From NCBI GenBank assembly GCA_964372275.1, contig CAYJRR010000156.1:1-10030 (forward strand): a stretch of 10,030 bases of DNA, in the 5' to 3' direction. The DNA is from CAYJRR01 sp964372275 [NCBI: uncultured bacterium]. GTDB lineage: Bacteria > CAYJRR01. The position numbers were made by a program, and so were the translations under genes. The notes under the pieces were generated by a model that was not told where the DNA came from, searched no databases, and saw only the letters and a list, made by a program, of their open reading frames with translations. Every line of letters begins with the position of its first letter. Position 1 is the first letter of the stretch. This document shows, piece by piece, positions 4,822-10,030 of the stretch.

Positions 4822-5550
4822 ATGACCTCGAGGTCGAAACGCGGAGCACGCCCGTGGATCCTGGCGGTCGGCGCCGTGGCCGCGTGCGGTGACGACAACG
4901 GCGGGGGGACCCGGTTCGGTGGCTACGTGGAGCTGGTCTACGAGGACCGCCGGGTTGGAGATCCGGATCGAGGCTCCGCCGCCGCCCTCTTCGGCTCCGG
5001 GTCGGTCGACCTCGGGCCGGCGATGGATACGTGCGAGGAGTTCGAGACTCTGAGCGACTACGACATCCCGGATCCGCTCGACGCCGGCGCGGTGGTCCAG
5101 CTCACCAGCGGCGAATCCCAGCACACGCTCGAGCCTGTGACCGAGGTGCTGCGGGTCTACTCCTGGGGAGACGACGCCGACGAAATCTAGCTCGACGCCG
5201 ACTACGACCTGAACCTGGCGGGCGGTGCGGATCTCGACACGGTGACCGTTCCGTTGGCACTGTCGGTGCCTCCGCCGCTGGTCGTCTCCACCGACCATTC
5301 GCTCGCGTCCGCGGTCGCGTGGACGTCGAACGGTGCGGATGAGCTGTTCATCGAGCTCTACGGAGCGACGTCGTTCCGCTGTCGGGTTGCGAACGACGGT
5401 TCGTTCGACGTGCCGGCCGAGGTCGCGACCGCGCTGCCCGGGTCCAGCGACGGGCTGATCGTCGCCCGAAACCTGCGCACCGTCGACGTGCAGGGCCGGG
5501 AGGTCACGCTGGTGGGCGCCTACGCCGTCGAGGTCGGTTTCTCGAACTGA
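4822..5550 (+). pseudogene. Lipoprotein gene interrupted by one in-frame TAG
   Basis: One reading frame runs from ATG 4822 to TGA 5550 (243 codons) but codon 123 (5188-5190) is TAG. Both sides look coding: before it, a lipoprotein signal with Arg/Lys-rich start and lipobox VAAC (Cys22), then an Asp/Gly-rich linker and C71; after it, a beta-rich region with C187, which could pair with C71 in a full-length protein. No frameshift is needed and the flanking residues read naturally (ADEI, stop, LDADYDLNL). A single change from CAG or GAG would explain it, so this is either a young pseudogene, a sequence error, or a read-through site. GAAGGA at 4806-4811 is a fair ribosome binding site. No family is recognised. 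Its end overlaps the cyclase gene by 31 bases. Confidence 0.75.
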
Positions 5551-7412
5551 ACCGGCGCGCCGGGAAGGGGTCCGCCGCCGCCGACGCGAGAAGTGTCTCG
5601 GCGGCCGAGCAGGAACCAGGTGCGCATCTCGCCCTTGCCCTTCACCTGGATCGGTCCGCGTGTCTCGAATTCGAAGCGGTCGCGCAAGCGGAGATAGACC
5701 GGCTCGGTGACCTGGATCCGGCCGGGCAGGCCGCTCGACTCCATGCGACTGGCGATGTTCACGCTGTCACCCCACAGGTCGTAGATGAACTTCTTCCGGC
5801 CGATGACGCCGGCGACGACCGGTCCGGTGTTGATGCCGATGCGGATTTCGAGCGCCGCACCCCGCTCGCGGTTGAACTCTGCCATCGCCTCCAACATGTC
5901 CAGGGCCATCGCCGCCACCGCCTCGACGTGGTCGGGGTGCGGCTCGGGAAGGCCGGCCACCACCATGTAGGCGTCGCCGATCGTCTTGATCTTCTCCAGG
6001 CCGTGGCGCTCGGCGAGCGCGTCGAAGCGGGAGAAGACGCCGTTCAGCATCGTGACCAGCGGCACCGGCCCGACGCGGGCGGCGAGATCGGTGAAGCCGA
6101 CGAGGTCGGAAAAGAGCACGGTGACCTCGGCGAAGCTGTCGGCGATCGTCTGCTCGTCCTGCTTCAGCCGGTCGGCGATCGACTTCGGGAGGACGTTGAG
6201 GAGCAGCCGCTCCGACCGCTCGCGCTCCGCGTTCAACAGGCGGGTCAGGCGCTCGAGGCTGCCCAGCATCCCGTTGATCGAGAGGCCCAGGTGCGCGATC
6301 TCTCCCTGGCCCGTGGCGGTCACACGTAGCGAATGGTCGGCCCGGTCGGCGACGTTTTGCACTTCGTCCGAGAGGCGGGTGACGGGGGCCACGACCAGCC
6401 GCTCGACCAGGAGCAGGACGACCGCGCCGAAGACCAGGCCGGCGATCGCCACCGAAAGCGCGAGCGATCGGGAGCCGGCGAGGCCTCGGGCGTAGACCTC
6501 GCGCGGCATGCCGATCCGGAACAGGAGGAACGGATCTCCGCGGACGTCCGCGAGCAGCCCGTAGCCGGTCATCAACCGGTCGTCGATGGCCTGGACGTGG
6601 ACCGGCGCCGAGACGGAGAGCCGGCCGAGCGCGGAGGCGAGCTCCGGCTCGTTCGCGGCCTCGGCGACGGTGCGCACGCCGACGTCGAGGCGCAGCGCCT
6701 CGGCCAGGCGCCGGACCTCGTCGGCGTCGAGCGACCGGCCCATCACCAGCGTGCCGGCGGGAGGACCGCCCCGGGAGCTGGTGAGGACCGGGTGCGCCGC
6801 CACGAGCATCGGACCGTCCGGCGTCGAGACCAGACCGGCGGCCTCTCCGTGCGTGCCGCGGCCTCTCGCGGCGTAGGGGGCGTCGACCGGGAATCGAAGT
6901 CCGTCGGGGGGCGGCGGCGGGCGCTCGACGCCGGTCATCCGGTCGAACCCCTTCGCGTAGACGACGCGGCCGGCGGTGTCGGAGAGCAGGAGGAGGCTCA
7001 ACCGGTTCTGCACGAAGGTGGTGTCGACGAAGTTGACGTCGATGAAGGCGCGGTCCCTCCCTCCACCGCGCAGGAAGCGGTAGCTGTCGTCCCAGCAGGC
7101 GTAGTCTCGCGCGGTGATGTACAGCTTCTCGACCTCGTCGCGGACGGCGTTGAGCACGCGCTCGACGTGGCGGCGGGAGAGGTCCTCCTCCAGCCGGACG
7201 AAACTCCCGAGGAGGACCGCGCGCAGCGGCAGGTACATCCCGCCCGCGAGCGCCAGCGTCGTGACAGCGACGATCAGCAGCGTCCTCGCCCGTAGCGTGG
7301 CGAGCGGCCCCTGCCCCTCCCGCATCCGCTTCACGGCGCGGCCGGCGGAGGTCAGCGTCTCGGGCCGGTCGCCGGAGGCGGTGATCCGCTCGACGTGCGG
7401 CGGACCCGTCAC
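5520..7412 (-). CDS. CHASE4-HAMP class III adenylate cyclase
   Basis: This 630-residue receptor cyclase makes cAMP from ATP. A first transmembrane helix (about 44-64) is followed by an extracytoplasmic CHASE4-type sensor (about 70-310) carrying the signature ARDYACWDDSYRF (101-113), a second helix (317-336), a HAMP linker (about 337-395), a short signalling helix with LLLNVLPKSIADRL (403-416) and the cyclase domain (about 425-602). Metal-binding Asp436 (LFSDLVGF) and Asp480 (IGDAYM) are present, as are transition-state residues Asn552 and Arg556. Lys476 and Asp545 occupy the base-recognition positions, where guanylate cyclases have Glu and Cys, so ATP is the predicted substrate. GTG 7412 overlaps the upstream aminotransferase stop (GTGA), indicating coupled translation; ATG 7325 (601 residues) is an alternative, with no better ribosome binding site. 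The ligand of the sensor is unknown. A run of five prolines (165-169) interrupts the sensor. Confidence 0.92.
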   Translation of the reverse strand: MTGPPHVERITASGDRPETLTSAGRAVKRMREGQGPLATLRARTLLIVAVTTLALAGGMYLPLRAVLLGSFVRLEEDLSRRHVERVLNAVRDEVEKLYITARDYACWDDSYRFLRGGGRDRAFIDVNFVDTTFVQNRLSLLLLSDTAGRVVYAKGFDRMTGVERPPPPPDGLRFPVDAPYAARGRGTHGEAAGLVSTPDGPMLVAAHPVLTSSRGGPPAGTLVMGRSLDADEVRRLAEALRLDVGVRTVAEAANEPELASALGRLSVSAPVHVQAIDDRLMTGYGLLADVRGDPFLLFRIGMPREVYARGLAGSRSLALSVAIAGLVFGAVVLLLVERLVVAPVTRLSDEVQNVADRADHSLRVTATGQGEIAHLGLSINGMLGSLERLTRLLNAERERSERLLLNVLPKSIADRLKQDEQTIADSFAEVTVLFSDLVGFTDLAARVGPVPLVTMLNGVFSRFDALAERHGLEKIKTIGDAYMVVAGLPEPHPDHVEAVAAMALDMLEAMAEFNRERGAALEIRIGINTGPVVAGVIGRKKFIYDLWGDSVNIASRMESSGLPGRIQVTEPVYLRLRDRFEFETRGPIQVKGKGEMRTWFLLGRRDTSRVGGGGPLPGAPVQFEKPTSTA

Positions 7413-8287
7413 GCGGCCTCGCCGGGAAGCAGGGCGCGGATCCTCGCCGAGACCAGGCCGCGCATCCGGGCCGTGACCGGGCCGGGGGCGGCCGTGCGGG
7501 TCGGCGCCCCGTCGAGCGTGCGCACCGGCACGACCTCCTTGAGGGTGCTGGTGAGGAAGAGCTCGTCGGCGCGGCGCAGGTCGTCCGCCGCGAGGTTCAG
7601 CTCGACCGCCGGGATCCCGGCCTCGCGCGCGGCGTCGAGCGCCACCCTCCGCGTCACCCCCTCCAGGATCCCGGCCGAGAGCGGCGGCGTCGCCAGCACG
7701 CCGTCGAGGACGGCGAAGAGCGACGAGGTGGTCGCTTCGGTCGCGAAACCATCGACGTTGAGCATCACCGCGTCGTCGTCGCCGGCCTCGCGCGCTTCGA
7801 TCATCGCCAGGATGCTGTTCAGGTAGTTCCCGCTCTTGATCGCCGGATCGAGCGACGCGCGCGGAAGGCGGCGGGTGGCGGCGATGCGGAGCCGGATCCC
7901 CCGCTCGTAGACGGCCGGGTCGACCGGCCGGAATTCGCGCACGATCACGTAGAGCGATCCGGGCGATGCCAGGCCCGCGGCGAGCCCGAACTCCCCCGTG
8001 CCGCGGGTGACGACGATCCGCACGTAGGACTCGGCGTTGCCCGCGACGTCGAGCGTCTCGCGGACGCGACGCTCGACGCCGGCGCGGTCGAGCGGAGGAG
8101 CGAGGCGAATGCGCTCCATCGACCGCCACATCCGGTCGAGGTGCGGCCCAAGCGCGAAGAGCCGGCCGGCATAGGTGCGCAGCGTCTCGTAGACCGAGTC
8201 GCCGTAGAGGAACGACCGGTCGAAGATCGGCACCCACGCCTGCTCCGGCGGAACGATCCGTCCGTCGAGATTCACCCGAACGGCCAT
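7409..8287 (-). CDS. Class IV PLP-dependent aminotransferase
   Basis: The 292-residue protein has the fold-type IV pattern shared by branched-chain aminotransferases, D-amino acid transaminases and aminodeoxychorismate lyases. It starts with a short strand (RVNLDGRIVP), then PIFDRSFLYGDSVYETLR (20-37). The PLP-binding Lys is K151 in IKSGNYLNSI, and Glu184 in the ATEATTSSLF motif is the usual partner of the pyridine nitrogen. The C-terminal ELFLTSTLKEVVPV segment also fits. Which of the three reactions it performs cannot be decided by eye. ATG 8287 gives the normal N-terminus; the ribosome binding site is poor. The CotH gene ends 71 bases upstream on the same strand, and the cyclase gene starts inside the stop codon of this one, so at least the latter pair is an operon. 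Confidence 0.88.
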   Translation of the reverse strand: MAVRVNLDGRIVPPEQAWVPIFDRSFLYGDSVYETLRTYAGRLFALGPHLDRMWRSMERIRLAPPLDRAGVERRVRETLDVAGNAESYVRIVVTRGTGEFGLAAGLASPGSLYVIVREFRPVDPAVYERGIRLRIAATRRLPRASLDPAIKSGNYLNSILAMIEAREAGDDDAVMLNVDGFATEATTSSLFAVLDGVLATPPLSAGILEGVTRRVALDAAREAGIPAVELNLAADDLRRADELFLTSTLKEVVPVRTLDGAPTRTAAPGPVTARMRGLVSARIRALLPGEAA

Positions 8288-8358
8288 GCCGCGGACGGTA
8301 ACATCGCCCGGGCCGGCCGACCCTTGCGCGACGGCGACGCCGACGCTCCGGCCTGCCG
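8288..8358 (-). other. Gap between CotH-like and aminotransferase genes
   Basis: Very GC-rich, with a small perfect hairpin CGGC-GAC-GCCG (8332-8342) and CCGG-rich palindromes. No promoter boxes or T-run are visible. It may be a weak 3' structure for the CotH-like transcript, with possible read-through into the aminotransferase. Confidence 0.25.
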
Positions 8359-9582
8359 CTAGAGACCCATCTCGTCGAGGTGGGCGCGGATCACGGCCCC
8401 GCGCTCACCGGCCACCTGCCGGATGGTCTCGACCGAGACCTGCCAGGTCTCCACCGAGGTGGTCGGATCCTCCTCCACGCCGGGGGCGAGCTGCTCCGCG
8501 ATCCGGTCGATCTCGGCCACCAGGCGTCCGGCATCCGCCGCGCCGCCGGCGCCGGTCAGCGCCCGGATGCGCGCGGCATAGCGCGCGCGCAGCGTCGCGT
8601 CGGCGAGCAGTCGCCGCGTCAGGACGTTGCCCTCGTGGTTGGCAAATACGTGCCGCTCGGTTCCGTGGAGCGTCCAGTCCTTGTCCCAGGGCACGAAGCG
8701 GATCGGGCCGCTGCCCACGGGAAGCGGCTGATAGAGATAGAAGTTGTTGAGCGACCAGTCCCCGGTCAGGCCGTCCTCCTCGTCCAGCGCCGCCTCGACG
8801 GCGAGGTAGTCGAGCAGCTCGGCCCAATCGAGATGGCGACCGACGGCGTCGGCGAACTCGCCGTCGGTGGAGAGGTTGATCGTCTCGATGAGCGTGAGCA
8901 GGCCGGACGGGTCGAGCGACGTCTCGTGGGTCTGCGGCTGGAACGGGGACGGGACGTAGCGGTCCGGCTCGGGTCCGCGCCACTCGAACCCGTACGCCTC
9001 GACCCACTCGTAGTCGAAGAGGTTGCCGTCCTCCTCCTCGCCGAATCGCGCGCGAACGAATCGCTTGTCGACCGGCTCGACGACGCCGTAGAGGCCGACC
9101 GGCGCTCCGTTCACGCGGAGGCGGCCGTGCGCCACCCGGGGCGCGGCCAGTCCGGCGCGGCGGAAGACGCCCATCGCCACCCGCTCCTTCATCATCGCCG
9201 CGTCCTGCGTCAGGTTGTCGAGCACGAGCGACTTGAGACCGTGGAATCGCCGGCCGCGCGCGTATCGGTCGAAGTCGACCTTGAGCCCCGGCTTGACGTC
9301 GCTGCGCGATCCGTTTCCACGCGAGCGGATCCCGACCTCCTCCACCCTCTCGCCGTCGAAGACGAGCGTCGCACGGAACCAGACGTCTTCGAGATAGCGC
9401 CCCCGGAGCTCGTCCCAGTCGGAGGCCGGCAGGAGGAGCTCGACGTCGTGCAGCGCCTCCTCCGAGAAGATCGCGGAGGCGTCATCCATCGGGTCGGGAT
9501 CGACCCGGGATTCGACCGGCGCGCAGGCACTGACTGTCACCGTGGCGAGGATCACGAGGCGAGACATGCGAGAACGGTCCAT
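8359..9582 (-). CDS. CotH-family kinase-like lipoprotein
   Basis: The 407-residue product has a lipoprotein signal (MDRSRMSRLVILATVTVSAC) with the lipidated Cys at 20, then an Asp-rich linker. The body matches the CotH family: beta-rich N-terminal lobe with GIRSRGNGSR (84-93) and GLKVDFDRY (99-107), a helix around DNLTQDAAMMKERVA, the RVNGAPVGLYGVVEPVDKRF segment, and the C-lobe motifs NNFYLY (279-284) and VPWDKDWTL (297-305), whose aspartates fit the metal-binding site. CotH of Bacillus phosphorylates spore coat proteins with an atypical kinase fold; here the lipoprotein signal places the domain outside the cytoplasm, so its phosphoryl donor and target are unclear. ATG 9582 is chosen over TTG 9600 and ATG 9567; no start has a good ribosome binding site. 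Confidence 0.87.
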   Translation of the reverse strand: MDRSRMSRLVILATVTVSACAPVESRVDPDPMDDASAIFSEEALHDVELLLPASDWDELRGRYLEDVWFRATLVFDGERVEEVGIRSRGNGSRSDVKPGLKVDFDRYARGRRFHGLKSLVLDNLTQDAAMMKERVAMGVFRRAGLAAPRVAHGRLRVNGAPVGLYGVVEPVDKRFVRARFGEEEDGNLFDYEWVEAYGFEWRGPEPDRYVPSPFQPQTHETSLDPSGLLTLIETINLSTDGEFADAVGRHLDWAELLDYLAVEAALDEEDGLTGDWSLNNFYLYQPLPVGSGPIRFVPWDKDWTLHGTERHVFANHEGNVLTRRLLADATLRARYAARIRALTGAGGAADAGRLVAEIDRIAEQLAPGVEEDPTTSVETWQVSVETIRQVAGERGAVIRAHLDEMGL

Positions 9583-9599
9583 GCCGGACGGAACGAGCA

Positions 9600-9613
9600 A
9601 CCGGCATACCGGT
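9600..9613. promoter_or_regulatory. Short perfect inverted repeat upstream of the CotH-like gene
   Basis: ACCGG-CATA-CCGGT, 18 bases upstream of the start codon at 9582. It fits a small operator or a leader hairpin. If TTG 9600 were the true start, the repeat would touch the start codon. No regulator is known. Confidence 0.3.
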
Positions 9614-9673
9614 GAGGAGCGTCACGACCGCGCCGCATTCCGCCGCGTGGTAACGACGACCCGCCGGCGGCGC

Positions 9674-9689
9674 GGAGCCCTCGGGCTCC
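9674..9689 (-). terminator. Hairpin downstream of the Ig-like gene
   Basis: GGAGCCC and GGGCTCC are perfect 7-base inverted arms with a 2-base centre (9681-9682), so the real loop would be six bases with a five-base stem. It lies about 43 bases after the stop of the upstream minus-strand gene and about 90 bases before the CotH-like gene, where a terminator is expected. No T-run follows. The rest of 9583-9731 shows no gene. Confidence 0.4.
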
Positions 9690-9731
9690 ACGTGGTGGCG
9701 CCGGGCTCCGATCCGACCCGACCGGCCCGGC

Positions 9732-10030
9732 CTAGCGGGTCGTCGCCTGTCCGGCGCCGGCGTTGCCCGCGCGGTCGCGGGCGCGGACCACCACCACGTG
9801 CTCCCCCGGGCCGGGCGCCGGAAGCGTCGCCTCGAATCGCTCGCGGTCGGCGTCGGAAACGCCGTCGGCCGGGGGAAGCAGCACCCAATCGCCCCCGTCG
9901 ATCGCCGCGTGCGCATCGGCCACGCCGCCGGCATCGCTCACCGTCGCGCGGACGACGATCCCATCGCGCGACGCCGACGCCTCGACGCGCTCGACCCGCG
10001 GCGGCGTCGAGTCGAGCTCGAACGGACCGG
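9732..10030 (-). CDS. Secreted Ig-like/beta-sandwich protein, C-terminal fragment
   Basis: The frame is open to the window edge, giving 98 complete C-terminal residues. They read FELDSTPPRVERVEASAS, then RATVSDAGGVADAHAAIDGG, and end with VVVVRARDRAGNAGAG. The DSTPP opening, the strand around IDGGDW and the RARDRAGN ending are typical of Ig-like or bacterial beta-sandwich modules (DxTPPxV ... xDxAGN) found at the C-termini of secreted beta-propeller or adhesion proteins. The N-terminal part, which would identify the protein, is outside. A shorter start at GTG 9941 is possible but cuts the module in half and is rejected. Stop is TAG at 9734-9732. The CotH-like gene follows 149 bases downstream on the same strand. 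Confidence 0.72.
   Translation of the reverse strand, partial: GPFELDSTPPRVERVEASASRDGIVVRATVSDAGGVADAHAAIDGGDWVLLPPADGVSDADRERFEATLPAPGPGEHVVVVRARDRAGNAGAGQATTR

Noticed and set aside
3498-4892. Long plus-strand open frame (464 codons) opposite the NamZ-like gene
   Set aside because: Its translation is Arg/Asp/Val/His-rich with no recognisable domain, and the opposite strand carries clear DUF1343 motifs. GC-rich coding DNA often leaves the antisense frame open.
5242-5550. Separate gene starting at GTG 5242 after the amber codon
   Set aside because: There is no ribosome binding site, and the sequence between the TAG and the GTG is already coding-like and continuous with the upstream part.
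7413-8237. Extension of the cyclase frame upstream to 8237
   Set aside because: The added part is Arg/Pro/Ala-rich and out of phase with the well-supported aminotransferase; the true start is GTG 7412 or ATG 7325.
8380-9615. Plus-strand open frame of 411 codons opposite the CotH-like gene
   Set aside because: Antisense shadow: low-complexity translation, no ribosome binding site, while the minus strand shows CotH motifs and a lipoprotein signal.

Overview
The window is about two-thirds G+C and densely coded, with ten genes in 10 kb plus one gene interrupted by a stop codon. Four lipoprotein or exported-protein genes, an adenylate cyclase with an extracytoplasmic sensor, DUF2059 and CotH-type proteins fit a high-GC Gram-negative bacterium, for example Acidobacteriota or a neighbouring, largely uncultured lineage. 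That placement is inference; no rRNA or other phylogenetic marker lies in the window. I see no tRNA, rRNA, CRISPR, transposase or phage gene.

Layout. At 1-2943 the genes run on the plus strand: the C-terminus of a Cu(+)-type P-type ATPase, a five-helix membrane protein, an unrecognised protein with two hydrophobic segments, a tandem ACT-domain protein and a small Cys-rich lipoprotein. At 2983-4775 the minus strand carries an exported DUF2059 protein and a DUF1343/NamZ (GH171) protein. At 4822-5550 a plus-strand lipoprotein gene is interrupted by one in-frame TAG. At 5520-10030 the minus strand carries, in transcription order, the C-terminus of an Ig-like secreted protein, a CotH-family lipoprotein, a class IV aminotransferase and a CHASE4-HAMP adenylate cyclase. 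The last two overlap by four bases (GTGA), so they are probably translationally coupled.

The genes do not form one obvious pathway. Plausible themes are copper export next to a His-containing membrane protein, cell-wall sugar recycling (NamZ homologue without a signal peptide), and signalling (cAMP synthesis, an ACT ligand sensor, a CotH-type kinase-like lipoprotein).

The less ordinary content is mostly non-coding: an exact 33-base repeat at 876-908 and 1780-1812 that encodes the same peptide tail plus stop in both copies, a nested inverted-repeat structure with two competing pairings upstream of the unknown gene (1019-1088), a hairpin that can bury the ribosome binding site of the Cys-rich lipoprotein (2390-2418), a 7+7 inverted repeat in the 46-base divergent interval at 4776-4821, and the lone amber codon at 5188-5190. 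I do not see a clear new defence or biosynthetic system here.
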